A stretch of 64,000 nucleotides of DNA, taken from assembly GCA_003168335.1 (NCBI GenBank), contig PMSM01000011.1, positions 223,001 through 287,000 of the forward strand. The letters are read 5' to 3'. The notes beneath the pieces are model-generated. The model saw nothing but the letters and a program-made list of their open reading frames with translations, made no database searches and was not told where the DNA came from. This document shows, in pieces, positions 1 to 9,943 of the stretch (position 1 is its first letter; the number at the start of each line of letters is the position of its first letter). Source of the stretch: Blastocatellia bacterium. GTDB taxonomy: Bacteria; Acidobacteriota; Blastocatellia; Pyrinomonadales; Pyrinomonadaceae. A program made the translations under genes and the position numbers.

Positions 1-2
1 GT

Positions 3-392
3 TTGGTCGGTGAGCTTGCGGGCAAGCTCCGGCTTGATCCAAATGAACCCCTGGCGCTGTCCGATTCGCGCCACCCAATCACGGAAGTCGGTCTCGGAAC
101 GATTATTGACCGCGCGCAACGCGACGCGGCGAATTCTGGCATCGGCGCCAATTTCGCCGGCGAAGAGACGCTCGACGGCCTGCCCGCTTACAAGTTCGAA
201 TTTGCAGCTAGTGGTAACGAGGTGGTGGGCGGACTGGCCGGCGCGCGCAAAACCCTAATCTGGATTGATCGGGCACTGAAGCTGCCCGTCAAGCTGGAGA
301 TTTACGACGCCGCGAACACGTTGCTGGAACGCCATCGCTTCAGACAGGTGCGCATCAATCAGAAACTTAGCGACAAAACTTTTGCGCTATAG
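3..392 (+). CDS. DUF1571-like protein, C-terminal part (5' truncated by window edge)
   Basis: ORF open to the window start; ...GLPAYKFEF...KTLIWIDRALKLPVKLEIYD... resembles the outer-membrane lipoprotein-like/DUF1571 fold. Confidence 0.55.
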   Translation: MVGELAGKLRLDPNEPLALSDSRHPITEVGLGTIIDRAQRDAANSGIGANFAGEETLDGLPAYKFEFAASGNEVVGGLAGARKTLIWIDRALKLPVKLEIYDAANTLLERHRFRQVRINQKLSDKTFAL

Positions 393-434
393 GCGGCGGC
401 CAAATATCGCGGTTGACCCGGGGATGAGAGAGCG

Positions 435-1454
435 TTGAAAAAAACTTTAATGGCCCGAAACGCGCTGCGGCAGTTGCGGCACCGCTTCAACCGTCCCTTC
501 ATGGTGATGTTTGAAACGACGCTGCATTGCAATATGAAGTGCGGCTATTGCGCCATCTGGCAGAACCAGCAGCCAGAGGATCGCGCCGTGCGCGAGCGGG
601 TCTTCGCGCGCATGGACGAGGCGGCCGAGTTCGGCGTCTTTGCCTGGAGCTTTTCCGGTGGCGAGCCCCTGATGAATCCGCACATGCCTGACTACATCGA
701 GTACGTGGCGCGCAAGGGTTTCTACACGTCTATGCCGACCAACGGATTGGCGCTAAAAAAATATGCCGAGTCCTGCGTCAAGCTGGATCAGTTGGAAGTA
801 TCGATTGACACGCTCGACCGCGAGAAGTTTGCGCAGCGCCGTGGCATTGACGGCCTGCCCGCAATCCTCAGTGCGCTTGACTACATCAAGGGCAACCTCA
901 AGCACAACACAATTCAGATCAATGCGGCGGTCGATCTCGATAACCTGGAAGATCTGCCCGCACTTGCACAGTACTGCGAAGAACGCGGATTTCTCCTGCA
1001 CACCGAAGCGGTCCACAACGTCGTGCGCACCACCTGGAAGACTGAAGACGTTGAAATGAGAAAAGAAGAACTCGACCGCGTGGCGGCGTTTGTGTCGGAG
1101 TTGAAGAAGCAGCACAAGTGCGTCCGCTTCTATCGAGACTATTTCAAGTTCTACCGCAATGACGGATTTACGAAGAAGTTCCCGTGCCGTTCGGCATCGC
1201 ATCTCGTCAATATGCGACCCGACGGTTCGATCCAGTTTCCCTGCGCGTTTGTCTCACTTCATCGCGGCGCGCCCGAGATGAGTCTGCGTGAAATCTATGA
1301 TTCGCCCGAAGTGAGAAAGATCATCCAGCAGTCGCCACAGATGTGGGACTTCTGCAAAGGCTGCAAAATTGGCTGCCCCTACGAAGTCTCGTCTTATCGT
1401 AACAGCCCGTTCACGGCCATCCGCGGGGGGCTCGACTTTCTTCAATTGAGTTAG
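435..1454 (+). CDS. Radical SAM protein with SPASM-like C-terminal Cys cluster
   Basis: CNMKCGYC (CxxxCxxC) motif, GGEPLMNP, C-terminal CKGCKIGCPYE. Confidence 0.9.
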   Translation: MKKTLMARNALRQLRHRFNRPFMVMFETTLHCNMKCGYCAIWQNQQPEDRAVRERVFARMDEAAEFGVFAWSFSGGEPLMNPHMPDYIEYVARKGFYTSMPTNGLALKKYAESCVKLDQLEVSIDTLDREKFAQRRGIDGLPAILSALDYIKGNLKHNTIQINAAVDLDNLEDLPALAQYCEERGFLLHTEAVHNVVRTTWKTEDVEMRKEELDRVAAFVSELKKQHKCVRFYRDYFKFYRNDGFTKKFPCRSASHLVNMRPDGSIQFPCAFVSLHRGAPEMSLREIYDSPEVRKIIQQSPQMWDFCKGCKIGCPYEVSSYRNSPFTAIRGGLDFLQLS

Positions 1455-1470
1455 CCGAAAGGTCAGCGAT

Positions 1471-2430
1471 TTGACTGCCACGATCGAAAGCTTGTCGCAG
1501 ATGGAAGTAAGGCGCGGGACGCTCGCGCCAGCGCCACCGCGCGAGATTGCTGTGCGAGTGCGCGATCTGATCAAAGTTTACCGTGACGGCACTGAGGCTA
1601 ACCGAGGTATCAGTCTCGAAGTGCGGCGTGGCGAAGTGGTGGCTATCGTCGGCCCGAACGGCGCGGGCAAGACGACCTTCTTGCGGCAACTCACAACCGA
1701 ACTGCGCCCGACCGCCGGCTCGGTCAGCGTGTTTGGCGTGGATGCCGTAGCAGAGCCGGAGCGCGCCAAGCGGGCGATGGGAATAACGCCTCAGGAAGCC
1801 GGCGTCTTCGAGAGGCTCACGGTGCGCGAACATTTCGAATTGTTCGCGCGTCTCAAGCACTTGTCAAAACGCGAAGCTCGCGAAGCGGCGCGGGAAGTGA
1901 TCGAGGAACTGGGTCTCAGCGCCGAAACAAACAAGAATGTCGGTGCGCTATCGGGTGGGCAGCGCCGGCGCATCCTGATCGGGTTGGCGCTCCTGGGTCG
2001 CCCGCCCCTGCTGGTTTTAGACGAGCCGACCACGGGGCTTGATCCCTCGTCGCGCCGCGCCGTCTGGAGCGTGATCCGCCGAGCCGTAGCCGTGGGCGCG
2101 ACCGTTATTCTTTCGACGCACTACATGGAAGAGGCGGAACGTTTGAGCGATCGCATCGGCGTCATCGCGGCCGGACGCCTCATTGCCTTCGGCACGTTGG
2201 ACGAACTCCTGGTCCGACTGGACCGCAGCTATCGTCTGAGTTATCGCGACCCAATCGATCCGTCAAGCGACTTGAAAATTCGTTACTGCGCGAGCTTCGC
2301 CCAGGCGCAGCAGCACATTGCGCGCGAACTGCTATCCGAATACTCAATCGCGCGTGCTTCGCTTGAAGATGTTTACTTTAACCTCACGGGCGAGCCTTTC
2401 GACAAGGACGAGGCGGAGGCCATCGGATGA
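1471..2430 (+). CDS. ABC transporter ATP-binding protein
   Basis: Walker A GPNGAGKTT, signature LSGGQRRR, Walker B LLVLDEPTTGLDP. Confidence 0.95.
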   Translation: MTATIESLSQMEVRRGTLAPAPPREIAVRVRDLIKVYRDGTEANRGISLEVRRGEVVAIVGPNGAGKTTFLRQLTTELRPTAGSVSVFGVDAVAEPERAKRAMGITPQEAGVFERLTVREHFELFARLKHLSKREAREAAREVIEELGLSAETNKNVGALSGGQRRRILIGLALLGRPPLLVLDEPTTGLDPSSRRAVWSVIRRAVAVGATVILSTHYMEEAERLSDRIGVIAAGRLIAFGTLDELLVRLDRSYRLSYRDPIDPSSDLKIRYCASFAQAQQHIARELLSEYSIARASLEDVYFNLTGEPFDKDEAEAIG

Positions 2431-3167
2431 CACGCGTCACCGACATCATTTGCGTCTTCCGCATACAATTCGCCGGCACGCGCCGCGAAGTTGGCCCGTT
2501 TCTATTGGCCGCGTTCGTCTTCCCGGCGGCGATGTACCTATTCGCCAACGCCGTCGCCGGCGTTGAAGTCGCGCCGGAGCAAAGCCGCCTGCGTTTTCTT
2601 GCCGGTTCGATTGTCTTTTCTCTTTCACTGACTTCGATCAGTTGGCTCGGCTATCTGTTATTGGAAAATCGGTTCACCGGCAGGCTCAAGCTTTTCGCGA
2701 CGTTGCCGCTGGCGCCTTCCTCTTACGTGTTCGGCGTGCTGGTCTTTGCCATCGCGCAGGCTGCGGTGAGTGTGACCACGCTGTTGGTGGTCGGGCGGGC
2801 GCTTGGGGTTCAGATGAGGCCCAATTTTCCGCTGCTGATTGTCGTAATTCTCTTGACGATCCTGTGCCTGTGCGGACTCGGCGTCGTGGTCGCAGCGCGC
2901 GCCCGGAGCTTTAGCCAGGGGTCGCTCTTAACTGACACGCTCGGCGCGGGACTTATCTTCCTCGCACCCGTTTACTACGCGCCTGAAGTGATGCCGCGCG
3001 CGCTCCGAGTGTTTGCGCAACTACTGCCGACAACGTTTGCTGCCCGCGCGGTGCAGACGACGCTCGCCGGCGGACATGCGATAGGAAATGAACTGTTGGC
3101 GCTCAGCGTAATAGCGGTCGCCACGCTGGCGCTCGGCTTTAAATTAATGAAGTGGCGGGAAGACTGA
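2427..3167 (+). CDS. ABC-2 type transporter permease
   Basis: Hydrophobic multi-TM ORF, 4-nt overlap (ATGA) with the upstream ATPase gene. Confidence 0.85.
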   Translation: MTRVTDIICVFRIQFAGTRREVGPFLLAAFVFPAAMYLFANAVAGVEVAPEQSRLRFLAGSIVFSLSLTSISWLGYLLLENRFTGRLKLFATLPLAPSSYVFGVLVFAIAQAAVSVTTLLVVGRALGVQMRPNFPLLIVVILLTILCLCGLGVVVAARARSFSQGSLLTDTLGAGLIFLAPVYYAPEVMPRALRVFAQLLPTTFAARAVQTTLAGGHAIGNELLALSVIAVATLALGFKLMKWRED

Positions 3168-3216
3168 ATATGAGCATTGATAAGAAGTTCGGCGAGGTTT
3201 AGTAAAACTTTCTAAC

Positions 3217-4362
3217 ATGAAGGTACTGGTTCTCACACTCTCATTCGGCTCGGGCCATGTTCGCGCTGCACAGGCTGTCGCGGATGAGTTGGGTCGTCAA
3301 GTGCCGGCCTCGAACGTCCTCGTTGTCGATGCGCTCGCTGAGTGTCGATCATTGTTTAGAGTGTGCTACGAATGGCCATACTGGCTGATGCTGCGTTACG
3401 CGCCCGGGCTCTGGGACCGCTTCTCGACCGCGCGTGTCAGTAAGAAGCACGAAGGCACCGCGCCCGCGTGGGCTTTCCGAATGGGTTGCCCGAAAGTCTT
3501 CGCAACGATCAAGAGTTTCAATCCGGACGTCATTGTGGCCGCCGAAGTGGCGGCGTGCGAGATGGCCGCCATCGCGCGACGTCTGGGTCTTACCCGCGCG
3601 CCAATCCTCAGTGTGATCACGGATTACGAAGCTGAGCCGATCTGGGTGCAACCTGAGGTTGACGCGTTCACTGTTCCTGACGAGAGCGTTCGCGCTGAGT
3701 TGATCTCGTGGGGCGCTCCGGCGAATCGTATTTCGATTTGCGGAATTCCAGTCGATCCGGCATTCGATGCGATGCACGATCCCAAAGCAGTGCGCCTGCG
3801 TTATGGAATTAGCGACAAGTCTCCGATGGTGCTGTTAATGGGCGGTGGAATGGGGCCGACCAAAATGCATGAGGTGGTAGAACAACTGTCTGAATGCAAC
3901 GTCCCCATGCATATCGTGGCTATTGCTGGAAAGGACAAACGCGCCCTACGCAGACTTAAACGCGTGAAGGTGAAAGCTCCAGTGTCGCTGCGAGTGCTTG
4001 GCTGGACTGATGAAGTAGCTGCTCTGATGCAGGCAGCCAGACTTCTGGTGACGAAACCCGGCGGCCTAACAATATCAGAAGCCGCGCTGTGTTCGTTGCC
4101 GGTAGTGTTTTTCGATCCGATCCCTGGCGCGGAGTTCGTCAACGCCAGGCGGATGGTCGATGCCGGTGCCGCAGTGATTGCCCAGGGTCCGGTTGAAACG
4201 GCGCGCGCCATAGTCTCGTTATTGCGAGCCGACGAATCGACTGAGGTGATGGCTTTGCGATCGAACAAAATGGCGCGCCCAACTGCCCGGAGAGAGATTG
4301 CGCGCCTGGCGCTTGATCTCTTGGCGCCGGTCAGAGAAGCGACGCGCAGGATGACTGCCTGA
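3217..4362 (+). CDS. MGDG synthase-like/processive diacylglycerol glycosyltransferase family protein
   Basis: N-terminal LTLSFGSGHVRAAQAVADEL, C-terminal VTKPGGLTISEAALCSLPVVFFDPIPGAE (GT28/MurG-like). Confidence 0.85.
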   Translation: MKVLVLTLSFGSGHVRAAQAVADELGRQVPASNVLVVDALAECRSLFRVCYEWPYWLMLRYAPGLWDRFSTARVSKKHEGTAPAWAFRMGCPKVFATIKSFNPDVIVAAEVAACEMAAIARRLGLTRAPILSVITDYEAEPIWVQPEVDAFTVPDESVRAELISWGAPANRISICGIPVDPAFDAMHDPKAVRLRYGISDKSPMVLLMGGGMGPTKMHEVVEQLSECNVPMHIVAIAGKDKRALRRLKRVKVKAPVSLRVLGWTDEVAALMQAARLLVTKPGGLTISEAALCSLPVVFFDPIPGAEFVNARRMVDAGAAVIAQGPVETARAIVSLLRADESTEVMALRSNKMARPTARREIARLALDLLAPVREATRRMTA

Positions 4363-4390
4363 AGACTTTCGCAGAGGCGAACGACGGACG

Positions 4391-5113
4391 ATGCGATTCG
4401 GACTTCCTATTATTGCGACGGGCTCGCTCGTGATGAGTGCGGCGAGCATATATTACGCAACTGTCTCTGTCCGCTCGCAGTGGTTGGGCCAGACGTACTG
4501 GCGGGGCCGAACGGACCGGAACGCAGTGGCTTTGACATTCGATGACGGGCCGTCGCCTGACACAGAGGGCATCCTGGACGTACTGGCAGAACACAATCTC
4601 AGCGCGACCTTCTTCATGGTCGGGCGTGAGGTGGAGAGTTTTCCGGGCATCGCGCAGCGAGTGTTTGCTGAAGGGCATGAGGTGGGTAACCATTCGTATT
4701 CACATCCGCTCTACCTTTTTCAGCGGGCTTCGGAAACACGTGATCAGGTGAGACGCGCTCAGGATGTAATCGCAGAAACGATCGGAGTCAGGCCAATGCT
4801 GGCGCGGCCACCCTACGGTGTGCGCACGCCTGCTTATTTCGGAGCGACGCGCACCCTCGGTCTACATACCGTGCAATGGGACGTTGCCGGATTCGATTGG
4901 AAGCCGCTCAGCCCGAGTCAAATTGCGCACAATGTTCTGCGCAAAGTTCGGGCCGGCTCAATCATCCTGCTTCACGATGGCGATAGTGCCGGAAAGCAAG
5001 ACCGTAAGAACACCGTGGCGGCATTACCCTTAATTATTACAGGGTTGAAACACCGCGATCTGCAGATAGCTCCGCTGTCTCAGCTACTGCCGGAGAGAAT
5101 TTACGCCGACTAG
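4391..5113 (+). CDS. Polysaccharide deacetylase (NodB homology, CE4)
   Basis: VALTFDDGPSPDTEGILDVL, HEVGNHSYSH, RPPYGVRTPAY. Confidence 0.9.
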   Translation: MRFGLPIIATGSLVMSAASIYYATVSVRSQWLGQTYWRGRTDRNAVALTFDDGPSPDTEGILDVLAEHNLSATFFMVGREVESFPGIAQRVFAEGHEVGNHSYSHPLYLFQRASETRDQVRRAQDVIAETIGVRPMLARPPYGVRTPAYFGATRTLGLHTVQWDVAGFDWKPLSPSQIAHNVLRKVRAGSIILLHDGDSAGKQDRKNTVAALPLIITGLKHRDLQIAPLSQLLPERIYAD

Positions 5114-5127
5114 AGGAAAGCGCATTT

Positions 5128-5853
5128 ATGACTGAAGAGCAAAAACCGAAAGCGATTCTCTTCCTGGATTTCGATGGCACCATCTCGCGCCGCGACGCGG
5201 TTGACGCCATTCTCGAGACGTATGCCGATCCGAAGTGGCTCGCCTTCGAAGCGGAATGGCGTGCCGGTCGAATGGGATCGCGCGATTGTTTGCGGGCCCA
5301 GATGGCGTTAGTGCGGGCGACGCGAAAGCAGATCGATGCATTGCTTGATGAAATAGGCATTGATGACGACCTGGTGGCATTGCTTGAAATGTGTGCCCAG
5401 CACTCTATTCCAGCGCATATTATCAGTGACGGTTTCGATTATTGCATTCGTCGCATTCTCTCCGGTGCCAGCAAGAGAGTCGCCGCTCTGCTGCGGGGCG
5501 GACGCGTTTGCGCGGGCCACCTTGAAAGCCGCGGTCATCTGTGGCGCACTGAGTTTTCTTTCTTCCATCAAACCTGCGGACATGGATGCGCGACATGCAA
5601 ACCCGCGGTAATGCGACTTCTCAATAAGACGGACGCGCCGGCCATTTTCGTGGGCGACGGTTTATCGGATCGCTACGCTGCTGAGAGCGCCGATCTCGTG
5701 TTCGCGAAAGATGGGCTCGCCTCATATTGCACCGAAAATTCAATCGAACACATTCCATACCAGAATCTCGGAGACGTGGCTGCCCATCTCGACCGCTGGC
5801 TGGCCGGACGGCTGTTCTTAAGGGAAGAAACGTTGGCCAGAGTCAGCGCCTGA
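5128..5853 (+). CDS. HAD-family phosphatase, MtnX-like
   Basis: FLDFDGTISRRDAVD, FVGDGLSDRYAAESADLVFAK. Confidence 0.85.
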   Translation: MTEEQKPKAILFLDFDGTISRRDAVDAILETYADPKWLAFEAEWRAGRMGSRDCLRAQMALVRATRKQIDALLDEIGIDDDLVALLEMCAQHSIPAHIISDGFDYCIRRILSGASKRVAALLRGGRVCAGHLESRGHLWRTEFSFFHQTCGHGCATCKPAVMRLLNKTDAPAIFVGDGLSDRYAAESADLVFAKDGLASYCTENSIEHIPYQNLGDVAAHLDRWLAGRLFLREETLARVSA

Positions 5854-5885
5854 GCATTCTTCAGTAGAAAGAAAGCGTTACAACT

Positions 5886-7304
5886 ATGAGCACAGCTATA
5901 AAAGACATTGATCTAATGACACCCGCGATCGACGAGCAGGCGCTGCTTGAACTCGAGCGTAAGTATTGCTCGTGGGGCGACACGGTTCACTATCTCGATC
6001 CCCCCAAATTCTTCGAGCGTGCCGAGGGTCACTACCTTTACGATCGCGAAGGCACCCCGTATCTGGACTTACAGATGTGGTACTCGGCGGCGAGCTTTGG
6101 CTACGGCAATCAGCGCCTGAATGACGTGCTGAAAAATCAGATCGACAAATTGCCGCAGCTTGCCTGTCAGTATCTGCACTCAGAAAAAGTAGAGTTGGCG
6201 GCGGCAATCGGGCGACTGAACGAGTCGAAGTTCGGCCTGGCAGGGCGCGTGCATTTCAATGTGGGCGGCGCCCAGGCGATTGAGGACTCGCTCAAGATCG
6301 TGCGCAACTCTACCGGCAAGAATCTGGTCTTCGCGTTCATGGGCGGGTACCACGGACGCACGCTGGGCGCATCAGCGATCACGTCAAGTTATCGGTATCG
6401 TCGTCGCTTCGGGCATTTCGCAGACCGAGCTCACTTCGTTCCTTTTCCTTATTGTTTTCGCTGCCCATACGGGAAGAAGGTGGAAGATTGCGGCCTCTAT
6501 TGTGTCGATCAGTTCGCGAAGAATTTCGACACCGAATACAACTCGTTCTGGGATCCGAAAGCGGGCGAATCTGAGTTTGCGGCTTTCTACGCTGAGCCGA
6601 TCCAGGCGACGGGCGGTTACGTCATTCCGCCGCGCGAATACTTTCCGGCTCTCAAGAAAGTGCTCGATGAACGTAACATCCTGCTCGTTGATGACGAGAT
6701 TCAAATGGGTTTCTATCGGGCCGGAAAATTCTGGGCCATGGAGAACTTTGACGTCGAGCCGGACATTATTGTTTTTGGTAAAGCGCTGACGAACGGTTTG
6801 AACCCGCTCTCCGGTCTCTGGGCGCGTGAAGAGTTGATCTCGCCGGAAGTATTTCCGCCGGGCTCGACCCACTCGACCTTCTCTGCAAATCCGCTGGGCA
6901 CGGCCGTCGGTCTTGAAGCCGTGCGGATGATGGAAGAAGGAAACTACGAAGAGATTACCCAACGCAAGGGCGCCTACTTTCTGGCGCAGATCAGAGAGCT
7001 CCAGCGCCGCTATCCGAAAGTGATCGGCGAGACGAACGGCATGGGCATGGCCCTTCGCATTGAGATTTGCCAGGCGGATGGTTTTGAGCCGGACCGTGAG
7101 TTGACCGATAAGATGTTTGCCGAGGGCATGAAAGGGGACCTCGACGCCCGCGGGCGCCGGACCGGTCTGGTCCTGGACATCGGCGGCTACTACAAGAATG
7201 TCTTTACGCTGGCCCCGTGCTTCGACATGACGGAAGAAGAAATTGACATTTCGGTTGAACTATTTGAGCAACTAATTCGCCGTTGCGCCCCGGAAAGAAT
7301 CTAA
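5886..7304 (+). CDS. Class III (aspartate aminotransferase fold) PLP-dependent aminotransferase
   Basis: GGYHGRTLGA, LLVDDEIQMGFYRAG, FGKALTNG lysine region; unusual internal Cys cluster CFRCPYGKKVEDCGLYC. Confidence 0.9.
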   Translation: MSTAIKDIDLMTPAIDEQALLELERKYCSWGDTVHYLDPPKFFERAEGHYLYDREGTPYLDLQMWYSAASFGYGNQRLNDVLKNQIDKLPQLACQYLHSEKVELAAAIGRLNESKFGLAGRVHFNVGGAQAIEDSLKIVRNSTGKNLVFAFMGGYHGRTLGASAITSSYRYRRRFGHFADRAHFVPFPYCFRCPYGKKVEDCGLYCVDQFAKNFDTEYNSFWDPKAGESEFAAFYAEPIQATGGYVIPPREYFPALKKVLDERNILLVDDEIQMGFYRAGKFWAMENFDVEPDIIVFGKALTNGLNPLSGLWAREELISPEVFPPGSTHSTFSANPLGTAVGLEAVRMMEEGNYEEITQRKGAYFLAQIRELQRRYPKVIGETNGMGMALRIEICQADGFEPDRELTDKMFAEGMKGDLDARGRRTGLVLDIGGYYKNVFTLAPCFDMTEEEIDISVELFEQLIRRCAPERI

Positions 7305-7325
7305 GAACGCGTCGTCCTTTTAAGA

Positions 7326-8663
7326 ATGCTGACAAACATCATCGAACAGATCGAGCGGATGGTCCTGCATATGGAGCCGCACCGCTCAGTGCGTTTCCTG
7401 AACGCGTCGCCGGCGTGGTCGCTTCCCAAAATTCAGCGCGGCCGCTTTCGGCGGACTCTGCGACTGGCTGCAGAGCGCTCGCCATTTTATCGGGAGCAGT
7501 TTCGCAAACGTGGTATTGATGTGCGCCGCATCGAACATCCATCTGAACTGGGCGACTTCTACACGACCGGTGAAGATCTGCGCGTGCACGGCGCTGAAGC
7601 CTTTCTCACCGGACGCGCGGATACGGCCTTTGAAACGACGGGCACAACTTCACCCACTCCCAAGCGCGTCTTCTTCTCACAGCGCGAGCTTAACGAGATG
7701 GGCCGAACCTCCGCGATTGGTCTTTATCATTTGGGAATTCGCGCCGAAGATCGCGTCTTGAGCGCTTACGATTGTTCGTTCTGGGTCTCGCCGGCCGTGT
7801 TGCGCATGGGGCTGCAATATCTGCACTGCTTCCACGTCGAAGCAGGTAAGATTTCGCCCGAGGAGTTTTATGAGCATGCAGTCGTTTACAAACCGAATGT
7901 GATTTTTGGCGAGCCTTCGTGGCTGCTGCGACTGTCCGAGCTGGCTAATGATCGCGGCACGTGGCCGATGAAGTTGCTTTTCGGCGGCGGCGAGAACATC
8001 ACGGAAGAAGCGCGCCAAGTCGTTGAGAGAGTCTGGGGCGCGCCGCTCTATCTCAGCTACGGTCAGACCGAATCGTTCGGCACGCTCGGCGCGGAGTGCG
8101 AGCGCCAGGACGGTTATCACCGCAACGATCTCTTCTTCTTCTTCGAGACGCCTGAGACCGATGCTGACGGATACGGCGAGCTTGTCTATACGACACTCGT
8201 ACGAGATGTAATGCCCTTGATTCGTTATCGATCAACCGACCTGACTCGTTTGATTGACGAGCCGTGCGAATGCGGGTTGTTTGCAAAGCGCATCGCAAAG
8301 ATACGGGCGCGCACTGATGAAATGGTCGTGTGTGGCATGGGCAACGTCGGTCCATGGGTGTTCGCGGAAGTCTTGCGCAATGTGAATGGCCACGGTGCGG
8401 ACTGGCAGGCGGTGATCAAACATGACGGCAGGCGGGACGTTGTCGAGTTATGCGTTGAGCTCGAAAACTTTGGCCATCATGCCGCAGTGGAACGGGCTGT
8501 CCTCGACAACCTGCGCGAGGGATTTGCAGACTTCTGGAAGAACTATGAAATGAAGCTCTATGAGTTTCGGGTGGTCCCGTGCGAGCCCGGAAGTCTACGG
8601 AATGGCAGGAAGTTGAAGCGCGTTTTGGACCAGAGGGAAATGGACTCGCCGCGCGTCGTTTGA
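7326..8663 (+). CDS. Phenylacetate-CoA ligase/CoF-synthetase-like adenylate-forming enzyme
   Basis: FETTGTTSPTPKRVFFSQRE (P-loop-like), LLFGGGENITEEARQ, LSYGQTESFGT, LIRYRSTDLT. Confidence 0.85.
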   Translation: MLTNIIEQIERMVLHMEPHRSVRFLNASPAWSLPKIQRGRFRRTLRLAAERSPFYREQFRKRGIDVRRIEHPSELGDFYTTGEDLRVHGAEAFLTGRADTAFETTGTTSPTPKRVFFSQRELNEMGRTSAIGLYHLGIRAEDRVLSAYDCSFWVSPAVLRMGLQYLHCFHVEAGKISPEEFYEHAVVYKPNVIFGEPSWLLRLSELANDRGTWPMKLLFGGGENITEEARQVVERVWGAPLYLSYGQTESFGTLGAECERQDGYHRNDLFFFFETPETDADGYGELVYTTLVRDVMPLIRYRSTDLTRLIDEPCECGLFAKRIAKIRARTDEMVVCGMGNVGPWVFAEVLRNVNGHGADWQAVIKHDGRRDVVELCVELENFGHHAAVERAVLDNLREGFADFWKNYEMKLYEFRVVPCEPGSLRNGRKLKRVLDQREMDSPRVV

Positions 8664-8830
8664 CCTGAAGGCCACGAAGAAAAAGCTGGGAATCGCCCGT
8701 AGCGTCGATTGTTCGCGCATGGGTTCTCCCTACCGCTCCATGCCTATCCCGGCATTTCAAAATGCATACGAGGGTGGGAGTCGAACGCACAGATCTTGCC
8801 GGTGCGCTTACGGCCGGCGTACAGCAGTCC

Positions 8831-9757
8831 TCACTTGACCGCGTAAACTTTCACGCTCGCAGCGTAATCATTGACGTTGTAGCGACGCAGCAAGTCGCTA
8901 AGAGTTTCGTGCAAGTCGGTGTCTGAGCTTGCCGGTTGTGGCGTACAACACGCGGCAGCAGCAAGCGGTAACTCCCTTGCAGAAGTTGATGAGCCTATCG
9001 CCAGTGGAGTTGAAGTTTCGGTCATAACCGGCGAACAGCAGCCCGCTTGATTCTCGACCTTCGCATACGCGTTGAGATCTGCACCGGAGTCCACGACTTC
9101 AACGTTCGAGAAGCCGGCTTCTACCAGTCCTTGCCGATAATCTTCAATCGCAATCGCGCCGGCGATGCAACCCACGTAAGCCATGATGTCGTCGCCCAGT
9201 TCGGTGGGCAGCGGCTGCTTGAGCGCGATGTCGCTGACGGCGAGCCGGCCACCGGGTTTGAGCACGCGCGCGATTTCGCGAAAGACCGCCCGCTTGTCCG
9301 GCGCCAGGTTGATGACACAGTTGCTAATCACGCAATCAACCGAAGAGTCAGCGAGCGGCAGGGCGTCAATCATCGCCTGGTGAAACTCGACGTTCGCGGT
9401 CGCGCCTGCTGCCTGGCGCTTCCCGGCATTGCGACGGGCAAGATCTATCATCTCCGGCGTCATATCAATTCCGATGGCCCGGCCTTCAGGCCCCACTTTC
9501 TCAGCGGCGAGAAACACATCCAGTCCGCCGCCTGAACCGAGATCCACAACGGTCTCGCCTGTACGCAAATGAGCGATGGCCGTGGGATTTCCACACGACA
9601 GGCCCAGGTTCGCTTCCGCGGGGATAGAGGCCAGTTCTTCGGGCGAGTAACCGAAGGCTTCAGCGACGGCCCGCACCCCGTCATGTTCGCTCGATAGACC
9701 ACTCTTCGCCACAGATCCATACCGTGACCGGACTGCCTCGACTATGGATTCCGACAT
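8831..9757 (-). CDS. arsM: Arsenite methyltransferase
   Basis: [53 protein letters not shown], plus C-terminal CC motifs. Confidence 0.9.
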   Translation of the reverse strand: MSESIVEAVRSRYGSVAKSGLSSEHDGVRAVAEAFGYSPEELASIPAEANLGLSCGNPTAIAHLRTGETVVDLGSGGGLDVFLAAEKVGPEGRAIGIDMTPEMIDLARRNAGKRQAAGATANVEFHQAMIDALPLADSSVDCVISNCVINLAPDKRAVFREIARVLKPGGRLAVSDIALKQPLPTELGDDIMAYVGCIAGAIAIEDYRQGLVEAGFSNVEVVDSGADLNAYAKVENQAGCCSPVMTETSTPLAIGSSTSARELPLAAAACCTPQPASSDTDLHETLSDLLRRYNVNDYAASVKVYAVK

Positions 9758-9789
9758 GATTTAAGTCTCCTTCTGCATCTCGTCTGTAT

Positions 9790-9853
9790 ATTCGCTTGGG
9801 CGAATGTTACGACCACGATACAGGTATCACAACATATATGTCAAGGCATATAT
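9790..9853. promoter_or_regulatory. Two tandem palindromic operator-like sites upstream of arsM
   Basis: ATTCGC-TTGG-GCGAAT (9790-9805, 6-bp arms) and ATATATG-TCAAGG-CATATAT (9834-9853, 7-bp arms), 33-96 nt upstream of the arsM start. Confidence 0.55.
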
Positions 9854-9875
9854 ACAACGTGCAGGTAGAGAAGAA

Positions 9876-9943
9876 GCGGTGGGGAATTGCCAGCCGTACC
9901 AACTCCATTGTGGATGCTCGTCTCCTGGCCGTATTCGGAAGGG
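9876..9943 (-). pseudogene. Decayed C-terminal fragment of a tryptophanase/tyrosine phenol-lyase gene
   Basis: Minus-strand peptide STMELVRLAIPHR matches PSAMDLVRLAIPHR of the intact gene at 17391-18767; nucleotide match ggggaattgccag.cg.accaa.tccattg.gga; no intact ORF around it. Confidence 0.7.

Noticed and set aside
447-1202. Numerous antisense and overlapping ORFs in the track (e.g. 447-683, 753-1202, 48349-49308)
   Set aside because: Overlap well-supported genes, have Arg/Ser/Ala-rich shadow-ORF composition and no recognisable domains.
435-8663. Hopanoid side-chain cluster (HpnH/I/K/O-like enzyme classes)
   Set aside because: Only enzyme-class parallels; no sequence motifs specific to Hpn proteins and no squalene-hopene cyclase nearby.
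8700-8830. tRNA-like stretch (gtgggagtcgaacgcacagatc resembles a T-arm complement)
   Set aside because: No acceptor stem, anticodon arm or full cloverleaf could be assembled.
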